Assembly (NCBI GenBank): GCA_040222995.1
Contig: JAVKBW010000019.1
Span: forward strand, 248,001 to 312,000
Direction: 5' to 3'
Source: JAVKBW01 sp040222995
GTDB taxonomy: Bacteria; Pseudomonadota; Alphaproteobacteria; UBA8366; Aestuariispiraceae
DNA length: 64,000 nt
This document shows positions 52,383-61,088 of the stretch, piece after piece. The translations under genes and the position numbers were made by a program. The notes beneath the pieces are model-generated. The model worked only from the letters and a program-made list of their open reading frames with translations, had not been told where the DNA came from and searched no databases. Numbering within the stretch: the first letter of the stretch is position 1; every line of letters begins with the position of its first letter.

Positions 52383-54395
52383 ATGTCTGGTATCCCAAAC
52401 GACATCGAGATGAAGGAACATGCGCAGATTCCCCTGTCGGACGGCGTCAATCTGTCTGCACGGATCTGGCTTCCGAAAGATGCCGGGAAAAACCCGGTTC
52501 CCGCCATTCTGGAATATATCCCGTACCGGAAGCGGGACGCGAAGGCGGAGCGTGATGTTCTGACCCACCCGTTCTTTGCCGGTCGCGGCTATGCGGCGTT
52601 ACGAGTCGACCTTCGTGGTTCGGGCGATTCAGAAGGTCTGCTGACGGATGAATATCTGAAGCAGGAACAGGACGACGCGCTGGAAGTGATCGACTGGATC
52701 GCGGCGCAGCCGTGGTGTTCCGGCAATGTCGGCATGATCGGTATTTCCTGGGGCGGGTTCAACGGCTTGCAGGTCGCCGCCCGCCGCCCGCCCAACCTGA
52801 AGGCCGTGATATCGCTATGTTCCACCGATGACCGCTACGCCGACGACATTCACATCATGGGCGGCTGCCTGCTGACCGACAAGATAAGCTGGGGCAGCAC
52901 CATGATGTCGATAAACTCGACGCCGCCGGACCCGATGAATGTCGGCGAAAAGTGGCGCGATCTGTGGCTGGAAAGGCTGAACGGCGCTGGCCTGTGGCCG
53001 GTTGACTGGCATCGGCATCAACTGCGCGACGACTTCTACAAGCATGGATCGATCTGCGAGAACTATGATGACATTGAAGCCGCCTGTTATCTGGTGGGTG
53101 GCTGGGCCGACGGGTATTCGAATGCGATCTTCCGCATGTTACAGGGCCTTTCCTGCCCGAAGAAGGGGCTGGTCGGACCGTGGGCGCATCAGTATCCCAA
53201 CCTGGCGCATCCGGGGCCGATGATCGGTTTCCTGACTGAATGCGTCCGCTGGTGGGATTACTGGTTGAAGGGCGAGGATACCGGCATCATGGACGAGCCG
53301 GTATTACGGGCCTGGATCAACCATTCCGAAAAGGCGAAAGCCGTCTACGGCGACCGGAAAGGTCATTGGGTCGCAGAGCCCGGTTGGCCGGGCCACGGTG
53401 TATCGGGTCTCGACATGAAACTGTCGCCTGCCGGGCTGATTTCCGCCTCCGAGACGGTCGGCTCGCAGACCCTGATTGTGGATTCGCCGCAAACCGTCGG
53501 GTCACAGGCCGGAAGGTGGTGTCCCCACGGGGCGGTTACGGACATGCCTGGCGATCAGCGGGTCGAAGCGGGGCTGAGCCAGGTTCAGGATAGCGACGTG
53601 CTGACGGAAGATTTCCAGATTCTCGGCGCTCCGGTGCTGAATATCGACATTGCTTCCGATCAGCCGAATGCGCTTCTCGCGGCCACCCTGTCGGAGGTCA
53701 GGCCCGACGGATCGGCCACGCGGGTCAGCTTCGGCTTGCTGAACCTCACACACCGCAACAGTCATGAGGTCGCGGAACCGCTGACGTCCGGCGAGACCTA
53801 TCGTATTCGCTTGCAGCTCAGCGAGTGCGGACACCGGTTCGCGGCCGGTAGCACGATCAGGCTGGCGCTGTCGAACGCCTATTGGCCGATTGTCTGGCCG
53901 TCGCCGGCAAAGACCGTACTGACGATTTCCTGCGGCGAAAGTGCGTTGACCCTGCCGATTCGGCCCGATCTGCCGGAAGATGCGTCGCTGCCGCTTTTCG
54001 GCCCGCCGGAAGCGATGGAACCGCTCCAGATGACGATCATCGAACCGGGCGAGACTGCGCATGAAATCACACAGGATGCATTGACAGGCGTGCTAACCCA
54101 AAGATGGCTGGTTGTCGAACCGCTGGCCCGGATCGATGAATTCGACTGGACCTTCCGGTCAGCGGCGGAACGGTTGTATTCCATTCACCCGGACGATCCT
54201 CTATCCGCGCGGTTCAGCATCGTGTGGGAAAAGCATTTTGAGCGGGGCGGCTGGTCGGCCACAACTACTGGCGAAGTTCAAATGCGCGCCGAAGAGACGG
54301 AGTTCGTCATCGATGCGGTTCTGGATGCCTATGAAGGCGATACGAGGATTTTCTCGAAGGTCTGGAACGAACGCATTCCGCGTAACGGGGTGTAG
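52383..54395 (+). CDS. CocE/NonD-family hydrolase (copy 2)
   Basis: 670 aa, tandem paralogue of the preceding gene: same nucleophile context GMIGISWGGFNG, the same YLVGGWADGYSNAIFRML and LALSNAYWPIVWPSP segments, identical C-terminus WNERIPRNGV. Differences are concentrated in the C-terminal domain (about residues 330-420 and 470-580), consistent with altered substrate range after duplication. 39-bp gap after copy 1. Followed by tRNA-Pro. Confidence 0.88.
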   Translation: MSGIPNDIEMKEHAQIPLSDGVNLSARIWLPKDAGKNPVPAILEYIPYRKRDAKAERDVLTHPFFAGRGYAALRVDLRGSGDSEGLLTDEYLKQEQDDALEVIDWIAAQPWCSGNVGMIGISWGGFNGLQVAARRPPNLKAVISLCSTDDRYADDIHIMGGCLLTDKISWGSTMMSINSTPPDPMNVGEKWRDLWLERLNGAGLWPVDWHRHQLRDDFYKHGSICENYDDIEAACYLVGGWADGYSNAIFRMLQGLSCPKKGLVGPWAHQYPNLAHPGPMIGFLTECVRWWDYWLKGEDTGIMDEPVLRAWINHSEKAKAVYGDRKGHWVAEPGWPGHGVSGLDMKLSPAGLISASETVGSQTLIVDSPQTVGSQAGRWCPHGAVTDMPGDQRVEAGLSQVQDSDVLTEDFQILGAPVLNIDIASDQPNALLAATLSEVRPDGSATRVSFGLLNLTHRNSHEVAEPLTSGETYRIRLQLSECGHRFAAGSTIRLALSNAYWPIVWPSPAKTVLTISCGESALTLPIRPDLPEDASLPLFGPPEAMEPLQMTIIEPGETAHEITQDALTGVLTQRWLVVEPLARIDEFDWTFRSAAERLYSIHPDDPLSARFSIVWEKHFERGGWSATTTGEVQMRAEETEFVIDAVLDAYEGDTRIFSKVWNERIPRNGV

Positions 54396-54464
54396 TGGTG
54401 GATGACGATCCTTCGCTTGCAAAACGATGCTGAAAGCAATAGGAAACGAGCGACGTTGGCGAGG

Positions 54465-54541
54465 CGGAACGTAGCGCAGCCTGGTAGCGCACTTCACTGG
54501 GGGTGAAGGGGTCGCAGGTTCGAATCCTGCCGTTCCGACCA
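54465..54541 (+). tRNA. tRNA-Pro (GGG)
   Basis: 77 nt with encoded CCA. Acceptor CGGAACG pairs with CGTTCCG; anticodon stem CTTCA/TGAAG encloses the loop CTGGGGG, anticodon GGG, which reads CCC/CCU proline codons; T-arm GCAGGTTCGAATCCTGC is standard. All four arms can be drawn without mismatch. No duplicated tRNA end (att-like repeat) was noticed nearby. Confidence 0.96.
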
Positions 54542-54662
54542 ACGCAATGCCGGCAGGCCCGGGGTTTGTGGTATATGCTGCGGACCCCTTTTGTTTTTGC
54601 TTGGGTGCGCTCGTTCCGCGGGCTAGGTTGCCTTTTGGGTTGGGTTGTTGAGGAGACGCATC

Positions 54663-55718
54663 GTGACACCGGTCTCTCTGACCTCGCTGGCCCTGTCTTC
54701 ACCGCCGCATATTCTCGATCAGGAAGATGTTATCGACCTGTGCCGCGACCTGTATGGCAATCGCCCGGCATTCTTCGAAAAAATGCAGACGGCGTACCGA
54801 AACGCGGGCATAAAACAACGCCGGTCCTGCGTGCCGATCGACTGGTACCGGGAACCGCACGGCTGGCGCGAACGTAACGATCTCTATGTCGAAAACGCCC
54901 TCGCCATACTGGAAGAGGCGGGCAGGCAGACGATAGAAGAGGCCGGCCTTGCGCCGGAAGACATCGATTCCGTTGTTTGTATCTCGACAACCGGCCTGTC
55001 GACTCCCAGTCTTGAAGCGCGGCTGATCGGGCGGCTGGGCCTGAAGAACTCCGTGCGAAGGCTGCCGATATTCGGCCTTGGATGCGCCGGCGGTGTTGTC
55101 GGTATGGCGCGGGCTGCCGATCTTGCGCGGGCCTGGCCCGGATCGCGGGTGCTGGTTCTGGTCGTCGAACTCTGTGCACTGACGTTCCGGCCGCAGGATA
55201 CGTCCAAGGCCAATGTCATCGCTTCTGCCCTGTTCGGCGACGGCGCGGCGGCGGCAATTCTGCAATCCGGCGAAACCGATGGCGAACCGATCCTGACGTT
55301 CGGCGCGATAGCGGAACATACCTGGCCGGAAGACGACCAGGTAATGGGCTGGACCATTGAGGAAGATGGGTTCGGCGTGCTGTTTTCGCGCGATATTCCG
55401 AATATTGTCGGAACCCGTCTAAGGCCGCTGCTGGAACGGTTTCTGGCGGACAACGATCTCGACTGGAATGCGCTTGACGGCTTCGTGTTGCATCCGGGCG
55501 GGGCCAAAGTGCTGGAAGCCTATGCAGACGCCATTCCGGTTCCTGCCGACGATCTTCGCCGTGGCGCGGATATTCTGGAGTATTCAGGCAACATGTCAGC
55601 GGTGACGGTGCTGGCGGTCCTCCGGCGTACAATTGACGAGGGCGCGGGCGGTAAACGACTGATGGTCGGCCTGGGCCCAGGGTTTTCCGTTGGCATGGGG
55701 CTGTTGGATTTCGCGTGA
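54663..55718 (+). CDS. Type III polyketide synthase
   Basis: 351 aa, chalcone-synthase-like homodimeric ketosynthase. The triad is visible: Cys141 in GLGCAGGV, His277 in FVLHPGGAK, Asn310 in YSGNMSA; FGDGAAAAIL and LGPGFSVGMGLLDF also match. Bacterial relatives extend fatty acyl starters with malonyl-CoA to alkylpyrones or alkylresorcinols. GTG at 54663 has AGGAG 7 nt upstream; a TTG at 54645 is less likely. Overlaps the methyltransferase gene by one base, as in bpsA-bpsB of Bacillus and srsA-srsB of Streptomyces. Confidence 0.93.
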   Translation: MTPVSLTSLALSSPPHILDQEDVIDLCRDLYGNRPAFFEKMQTAYRNAGIKQRRSCVPIDWYREPHGWRERNDLYVENALAILEEAGRQTIEEAGLAPEDIDSVVCISTTGLSTPSLEARLIGRLGLKNSVRRLPIFGLGCAGGVVGMARAADLARAWPGSRVLVLVVELCALTFRPQDTSKANVIASALFGDGAAAAILQSGETDGEPILTFGAIAEHTWPEDDQVMGWTIEEDGFGVLFSRDIPNIVGTRLRPLLERFLADNDLDWNALDGFVLHPGGAKVLEAYADAIPVPADDLRRGADILEYSGNMSAVTVLAVLRRTIDEGAGGKRLMVGLGPGFSVGMGLLDFA

Positions 55719-56215
55719 TGACGCTGGCGCTGTGGATCGTACTGGCGGTGGCCGTTCAGCGGCTTGGTGAACTGGTGCTGGCGTCGCGGAACACGAAAGC
55801 GCTGAAGGAGCAGGGAGCGGTCGAAGTCGGCGCGGCGCATTATCCGCTGTTCGTGATCCTTCATTCAAGCTGGCTTGCGGCGCTCGTCTGGTATGCGCTG
55901 AAGGACCCGGAATTGATCTGGTTGCCGTTCGCGGTGTTTCTGGCGATGCAGGCGGCGCGAGTCTGGGTGATTGCCTCGCTTGGCCGGTTCTGGACGACCC
56001 GCATCATCACCGTGCCGAGCGCGCCGTTGGTTCGCAAAGGGCCGTACCGGTTCCTGAAACACCCGAATTATATCGTCGCCTGGGTCGAGATCGTGACGCT
56101 GCCAATGGCGTTCGGCTGGTGGGAAGCGGTAGTTGTTTTTGGCGTGCTGAAGGCGGCGTTGCTGGCCTACCGCATCAAAATTGAAGACGTTGCGCTTTCT
56201 GCAAGAGCGGATTAG
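55718..56215 (+). CDS. Isoprenylcysteine-carboxyl-methyltransferase-like membrane protein
   Basis: 165 aa, four or five membrane helices and the ICMT/PEMT signature near the end: GPYRFLKHPNYIVAWVE, with RIKIEDVAL at the C-terminus. In the bps and srs systems this kind of enzyme O-methylates the alkylpyrone or alkylresorcinol made by the preceding type III PKS, using SAM. Its ATG overlaps the PKS stop (TGATG). Substrate assignment follows from context. Confidence 0.9.
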   Translation: MTLALWIVLAVAVQRLGELVLASRNTKALKEQGAVEVGAAHYPLFVILHSSWLAALVWYALKDPELIWLPFAVFLAMQAARVWVIASLGRFWTTRIITVPSAPLVRKGPYRFLKHPNYIVAWVEIVTLPMAFGWWEAVVVFGVLKAALLAYRIKIEDVALSARAD

Positions 56216-56499
56216 CCGCCGTTCAAAATGGTCCGACCGTCTTCGGTCAGCTTGCAGACCAGCCAGTCCGGTTTCAGCGGATTATTGAACCAGGGTTCGG
56301 CCCAACCGTGTTCGATACATGTACGGATGGTGCGGTCGTTGTAGCGCTGGCCCTGCAGGTCGAACAGGGGAAGTTTGCCACCCGGTTGGTCCAGTCCCCG
56401 TTTCAGGTAGGCGACCTGTGTCGCGCTCGGCCGCGCGGAATCGGGGTGTTCGGCGGGGCGAACTTCCTTCAGGCGTATGACTTTGGCTTTTGAGGGCAT
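56212..56499 (-). CDS. Conserved hypothetical protein
   Basis: 95 aa, no signal or membrane segment. The body SATQVAYLKRGLDQPGGKLPLFDLQGQRYNDRTIRTCIEHGWAEPWFNNPLKPDWLVCKLTEDGRTIL looks like a small winged-helix fold ending in LTEDGR, as in many DNA-binding domains. Convergent with the methyltransferase gene (4-bp overlap of the ends). The frame is coding-like and probably real, but the function is unknown. Confidence 0.7.
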   Translation of the reverse strand: MPSKAKVIRLKEVRPAEHPDSARPSATQVAYLKRGLDQPGGKLPLFDLQGQRYNDRTIRTCIEHGWAEPWFNNPLKPDWLVCKLTEDGRTILNGG

Positions 56500-56571
56500 G
56501 CGGAAACCACCGGGACTGTTGACCAGATTTCTTGTTCGTAAAAAGGCAGGCGCCGTTTCTACCTGAGACTT

Positions 56572-57195
56572 TTAGCGCAACTTTGTTTTAACTGCCAGTG
56601 CCGCATTGATTGTTTCAAACCGTTTCAGGAAATCCTGCTTCACGGTATCGGTTGGCGAGGGGTAAAGCCGGTACTTGTCGATTGTCGCGGGCGGCGCGCC
56701 GAACAGCCGTTTCGCTTCCATTCGCTCGAATCCGGCAAGCTGTGTGGCCTCGACAAAGGCGGCGGCCTGATCGGCTCTCTTGATTGCCTTCGCAAGAGTG
56801 GCGGATTGCTCCGCCGGCAGGCCGAACCGGATATGAATGGCGCTCAGCAACCGTAATTCAAATGCCTTGTAATCCAGCCCGACGGCCGCTTTGAAAGGTG
56901 AAATCAGATCGCCGATGACATATTCTGGCGAGTCGTGCAGCAACGCCGCCATCCGCCAGGCGCTGGGCGCTTCCGGTTTCATGTCGACCAGAAGGCTTTC
57001 GACCAATAACGAATGCTGCGCGACCGAAAACGGCCAATCTCCGATTGTCTGGCCGTTCCAGCGTGACATCCGCGCCAGACCGTGGGCGATGTCCTCAATT
57101 TCGATGTCCAGCGGCGACGGGTTCAGCAGGTCGAGCCGTCGGCCGCTCAGCATCCGTTGCCACGCCCGGGGCGGATTGGCTTTCTTTGCCGGCAT
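56572..57195 (-). CDS. HD-domain phosphohydrolase (YfbR-like)
   Basis: 207 aa. HD-domain metal motifs: H in SVAQHSLLVESLLV, HD in AALLHDSPEYVIGDLISPFK, and a later aspartate in AIKRADQAAAFVEA. YfbR-type enzymes are 5'-deoxynucleotidases, so a nucleotide phosphohydrolase role is plausible. ATG at 57195 overlaps the stop of the upstream NlpC/P60 gene (ATGA), so the two are coupled. Confidence 0.85.
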   Translation of the reverse strand: MPAKKANPPRAWQRMLSGRRLDLLNPSPLDIEIEDIAHGLARMSRWNGQTIGDWPFSVAQHSLLVESLLVDMKPEAPSAWRMAALLHDSPEYVIGDLISPFKAAVGLDYKAFELRLLSAIHIRFGLPAEQSATLAKAIKRADQAAAFVEATQLAGFERMEAKRLFGAPPATIDKYRLYPSPTDTVKQDFLKRFETINAALAVKTKLR

Positions 57196-58073
57196 CAGGC
57201 TTTCCCGGTACCGGGCCGGCGCACCGAACTGACTTCGAGTCCGGCATCCCTGGAAATTCGGGGAATGGCGGTAGATAGCGGTTCGATAACGCATTTCATG
57301 AAAGCGGCTGTGGCGTGAAGGAACCGGTGTTCATCCATCCAGAGTCCGACATGGCCGGGCCAGAAGACGCAATCGCCGCGTTCAAGCACGGCTTCGTCGC
57401 CGCTGAAGTCGACCGGATACCCGAATTCCGCTTCCTGCAGGTCGGTGTCGCGCGGACAGGGTATCCCGCAGGCGGAAAAGCCAAGCTGAACCAGCGCGGA
57501 GCAATCCAGTCCGTCCGCTGTCTTGCCGCCCCAGAGATAGGGCGCGTTCAGAAACTGCAGGGCCACGGCGACCGGATCGGATTCGACACTGTCGACAGGG
57601 GCGAGGTGCTCGGCCGGGATAAACCCGGTTCGGCCGTCGGGCAGCGACACGGATGCTAACTTTGTTTGTGATTCCGATACGGTAACCCGGGCGCCGAACG
57701 ACAGATTCACCAAAGGCGGCGATTTGATGCTTTTGTCGGGGAACACGAGGGTACGCAGGGTTGCGACGCGATGCGTCGGCGGCTTGATTGTGGCTGTCAG
57801 CCCATTGAGGTCGACATAGCCGACATATCTGTCCGCGTCGTTCTGTATCCAGGCCCAGCCGTTGCCCGTGTCGAAAACACGAACGGTTTCACCATGTAGC
57901 AGAACCGTATCCTGCGGAGCTGTCGGGCGCGGCTGTTGCCGAACCGGCAGGGATGCCGCCGCTACCTGATAAGGGACGCCATCGCAGAACGACTCTGCCT
58001 TGACCGAACCTTCGAGCCGACGATCAGCAAGATCGGGCCGATAGGCGTTCAATCGGATGTCGAGGGTGTTCAT
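57195..58073 (-). CDS. NlpC/P60 peptidase with two SH3-like domains
   Basis: 292 aa. Two bacterial SH3-type segments (about 50-95 and 105-160) precede the NlpC/P60 catalytic domain with Cys191 in DGLDCSALVQ, His241 in WPGHVGLWMD and His253 in FLHATA. Usually a gamma-D-Glu-diaminopimelate or other cell-wall-peptide peptidase. No signal peptide is visible, so a cytoplasmic recycling-type role (as in dipeptidyl-peptidase VI) is likely. Coupled to the HD gene. Confidence 0.9.
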   Translation of the reverse strand: MNTLDIRLNAYRPDLADRRLEGSVKAESFCDGVPYQVAAASLPVRQQPRPTAPQDTVLLHGETVRVFDTGNGWAWIQNDADRYVGYVDLNGLTATIKPPTHRVATLRTLVFPDKSIKSPPLVNLSFGARVTVSESQTKLASVSLPDGRTGFIPAEHLAPVDSVESDPVAVALQFLNAPYLWGGKTADGLDCSALVQLGFSACGIPCPRDTDLQEAEFGYPVDFSGDEAVLERGDCVFWPGHVGLWMDEHRFLHATAAFMKCVIEPLSTAIPRISRDAGLEVSSVRRPGTGKA

Positions 58074-58175
58074 TCTGTGTAATCGCGCCTGTGAAGTAAC
58101 CGGCCGGGAGTCTGCGGTAATTCAACAGGCGGTTCAAGCGGGACAGGCGGAGTTTACGCCTGACCGACGAACAAA

Positions 58176-59648
58176 CTAGGCGCGCAGCAGAAAGTTCGGA
58201 ACGTGTTCACTCTTGCCGAACGGGATGTTGCTATCCTCTAAATCGTCCTGATCGTCATCCTGATTGTTGCGTGCCTGGCGTGTCCGTGACGGTTCCTTCG
58301 CGGTACGCTCATTCTGGCTGATCGGACCCTTGTCTTCCCGGTTGGACCGGCTTTTCGGAGAGTCTTCGGTTTTTTCGTTCCGGTTGCCCGATTCCTTCTC
58401 GGCTGGACTGCTTTTAGCCGAAGGCGGGTTCTTGCGGCGCGAGCGGCCGCGTTTGTTTGCCGCCGGTTTATCGGAATCTTGTGCGGCTTCGGTTTCGTCT
58501 GTCGTTTCCGCATCATCCAGAGGCTGGCCATCCAGCGTCACCGTTTCGACGGTCATGCCTGTCATCTTCTGAATGGCGGCCCAGAATTTTTCATCGCCCT
58601 TGGTCAGAAGCGTATATGCCTTGCCGGCTCGGCCGGCCCGGCCGGTACGGCCGATGCGATGGATATAGTCTTCCGCATGAGTCGGAACATCGTAGTTGAA
58701 TACATGGCCAACGGTCGGAATATCCAGGCCACGTGCGGCGACATCGGAACAGATCAAAACGCGGATTTCGCCCTTGCGAAAAGCGTCGAGGCATTCCATC
58801 CGCTTGTACTGGTCCATATCGCCATGCAGGGCGCCGATATCGTCAAACTCGCGGGAAAGCTCACGATGCAGCTCCGCCACGTCGCGTTTACGGTTGCAGA
58901 ACACCAGACCGTTGCTGATTTCTTCGATTGCCATCAAATCGCGTAGCGCTTTCTTTTTGCCACGTGGCGAAACCGGAAACACCCGTTGAACGATCGATGT
59001 ATTCGCGGAAGAGGGCGGATCGACCGCAATCTCTTTCGGGTTGATCAGAAATCTTTCCGCCAGCCGTTTGATTTCCTTCGGCATCGTTGCCGACAGAAGC
59101 AGCGATTGCCGAATGGTCGGCATCAGCCCGACGATCCGCTCGACATCGGGAATGAATCCCATGTCCAGCATGCGGTCCGCTTCGTCGATAACCAGAATCT
59201 TGGTATCCGTCAGCAACACCTTGCCGCGCTCGCAATGGTCCAGCAGGCGGCCCGGCGTCGCGATCAGGACGTCGACGCCGCGATCGAGTTTCTTTTCCTG
59301 TTCGCTGAAGGAGACGCCGCCGATCAGCAGCGCCATACTCAGTTTGTGGTATTTGCCATAGGTTTCGAAGTTTTCGGCAACCTGCGCCGCCAGTTCGCGC
59401 GTCGGCTCCAGAATAACCGACCGCGGCATGCGCGCGCGGGCGCGTCCTTCGGCGAGGATGTCGATCATCGGCAGCGTAAAGGCCGCTGTCTTGCCGGTGC
59501 CTGTCTGGGCGCAAGCCAGGATATCGCGGTTCATCAGGATCAGCGGGATCGCCTTTTCCTGGATCGGTGTGGGATTTTCATAGCCCGCGTCATGGACGGC
59601 GCGCAAAACGTCGTCGCCCAGGCCGAGATCGGTAAATGTTGTTGGCAT
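58176..59648 (-). CDS. RhlE-like DEAD-box RNA helicase
   Basis: 490 aa. All helicase motifs are intact: Q motif NPTPIQEKAIP, AQTGTGKT, PTRELAAQ, VIDEADRML, LLSATMP, and HRIGRTGRAGRAG. The C-terminal 110 residues are charged and low-complexity (many Asp, Glu, Lys, Ser), typical of disordered helicase tails, and end SEHVPNFLLRA. Probably works in rRNA maturation or RNA turnover at low temperature. Start at 59648 with AAAGGA upstream; an extra ATG ten codons earlier is possible. Confidence 0.95.
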   Translation of the reverse strand: MPTTFTDLGLGDDVLRAVHDAGYENPTPIQEKAIPLILMNRDILACAQTGTGKTAAFTLPMIDILAEGRARARMPRSVILEPTRELAAQVAENFETYGKYHKLSMALLIGGVSFSEQEKKLDRGVDVLIATPGRLLDHCERGKVLLTDTKILVIDEADRMLDMGFIPDVERIVGLMPTIRQSLLLSATMPKEIKRLAERFLINPKEIAVDPPSSANTSIVQRVFPVSPRGKKKALRDLMAIEEISNGLVFCNRKRDVAELHRELSREFDDIGALHGDMDQYKRMECLDAFRKGEIRVLICSDVAARGLDIPTVGHVFNYDVPTHAEDYIHRIGRTGRAGRAGKAYTLLTKGDEKFWAAIQKMTGMTVETVTLDGQPLDDAETTDETEAAQDSDKPAANKRGRSRRKNPPSAKSSPAEKESGNRNEKTEDSPKSRSNREDKGPISQNERTAKEPSRTRQARNNQDDDQDDLEDSNIPFGKSEHVPNFLLRA

Positions 59649-59858
59649 GCGTTCCTTTGAACTTTTGTTTGGAACCATTTCGGTGAATCAGGGTTTTATC
59701 GGTTCCGTGGCGCGATTTTGTATTTCTGATACTCTTCGCTTATTACAACTACGTGGTTGTCTGCAGCAATCGCTGGCGCGGATAATATGGCGGAAACCCC
59801 GAGAGTCAATCGCAAGCAGGGTCTTTGCCGCAGTTTACCTAGTGAAAAGGATGAATTC

Positions 59859-60401
59859 ATGCTCATCGGTGCAAACCTGTCACAGTTATTGATTGTCGAT
59901 GTGCAGGAAAAGCTTGCTCCGGCGATGCACGGGCTTCCCGCTGTGGAAAAAGCAATCGGTTTGCTGGCGCGTGCCGCGAATGTCGTTTCGGTTCCGGTGA
60001 CGGTTTCCGAACAGTACCCGAAGGGACTTGGCGCAACCGCATCGTCGGTATCCGGTCTTGTGGGGAATGCGCCGCGGTATGAAAAGCTGCATTTTTCCTG
60101 CTTCGGCGACCCGGCCCTGACCGAAAGACTGCGAAATGTAGACCGGCAAATTCTGGTTATCGCCGGCCTGGAAGCGCATGTCTGCGTTCTTCAGACAGCG
60201 CTCGGGGCGCTGGAAAACGGGTTTTCACCGGTTGTCGTCGCGGATGCTGTCGCCAGCCGGACGCCGGAAAATCACGCATTGGGTATCGCCCGGTTGCGGG
60301 CTGCCGGCGTCACAATTGCGTCCAGTGAAATGGTTGCCTTCGAATGGGCCGAGAAGGCCGGAACACCGGCCTTCAAGTCCATTGCTCCCTTACTGAAATA
60401 G
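59859..60401 (+). CDS. Isochorismatase-like hydrolase
   Basis: 180 aa, cysteine hydrolase fold. Catalytic set: Asp in LLIVDVQEKL, Lys in YEKLHFSCF and Cys in GLEAHVCVLQTALGAL. The family hydrolyses amides or nicotinamide-like substrates; the short form without extra domains resembles YcaC/hydrolases of unknown substrate. AAAAGG is 8 nt upstream of the ATG at 59859. Upstream frame extension is not conserved-looking. Confidence 0.88.
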   Translation: MLIGANLSQLLIVDVQEKLAPAMHGLPAVEKAIGLLARAANVVSVPVTVSEQYPKGLGATASSVSGLVGNAPRYEKLHFSCFGDPALTERLRNVDRQILVIAGLEAHVCVLQTALGALENGFSPVVVADAVASRTPENHALGIARLRAAGVTIASSEMVAFEWAEKAGTPAFKSIAPLLK

Positions 60402-60413
60402 AAACAGTTTCTT

Positions 60414-60998
60414 TCAGCAGAGAAGGGTGCTGTTGCAACCGTCTCCGGGCTGGTTGTCGCGCGGCACCAGCGGCAACAACTGGCGGGTCGCGACACGGAT
60501 CGCCTGACGATACGAATCTGACTGGAATGCAGCGATTGGCGGCGCTTCCAGTCGAAGCGACGAGCGGTAGTCTTCGTCGTAGCAGAACACAAAGGTCAGA
60601 TCCTTTACCGGACCCGATTGCGGATTACTGAGCAGTTCCGGTTCCGCACAACTGCCGCGAACATGCACATTGTCGGCAATATTTGCGGCGATCATCACGC
60701 GGGTATGTGGCGGGGCGTTCGGCGCCGGGGCCGGGGTGAAATCGATATCGATTCGTTCCTTGCCCTTGCGCATCTCTTCCGTAACGACCGTCATAAACTG
60801 TTCTTGGTCGATATCGCTTGGAATATTGTAGAACTCGACCCGCATTTCCTTGTTTGCATTCAGAAAAGCGATCTGCGGGTGCTGATACGTGCTTTCGTGA
60901 TGCAGCCGACTGACGGTGAAATCGCCGACGCCTGCGCAGGCCGCCAATAGTGCCGTGCCGCAAATAGCTGCCGATTTAATGATAAAAGACCGGGCCAT
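60414..60998 (-). CDS. CpaD-like/unknown lipoprotein
   Basis: 194 aa. Lipoprotein signal with lipobox LLAAC (Cys about 21) after MARSFIIKSAAICGTA. The body has no motif I recognise; the C-terminal part contains RQAIRVATRQLLPLVP and three cysteines that could form a disulfide. It is convergent with the isochorismatase-like gene and precedes parE on the same strand by 90 bp upstream distance. Outer-membrane or inner-membrane lipoprotein; the CpaD comparison is weak. An alternative start is at 61013. Confidence 0.65.
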   Translation of the reverse strand: MARSFIIKSAAICGTALLAACAGVGDFTVSRLHHESTYQHPQIAFLNANKEMRVEFYNIPSDIDQEQFMTVVTEEMRKGKERIDIDFTPAPAPNAPPHTRVMIAANIADNVHVRGSCAEPELLSNPQSGPVKDLTFVFCYDEDYRSSLRLEAPPIAAFQSDSYRQAIRVATRQLLPLVPRDNQPGDGCNSTLLC

Positions 60999-61088
60999 GA
61001 CAAATCTCCTCATGTGATATCCCGCCTTCCCAAACTCATTATATAGTACGGCAGCCCAACAAGTGAACCGGTAATCTGTCGCTTTTCT

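Noticed and set aside
54465..54541. tRNA-Pro as an integration site of a genomic island
   Set aside because: No integrase gene and no repeat of the tRNA 3' end was seen in the window.
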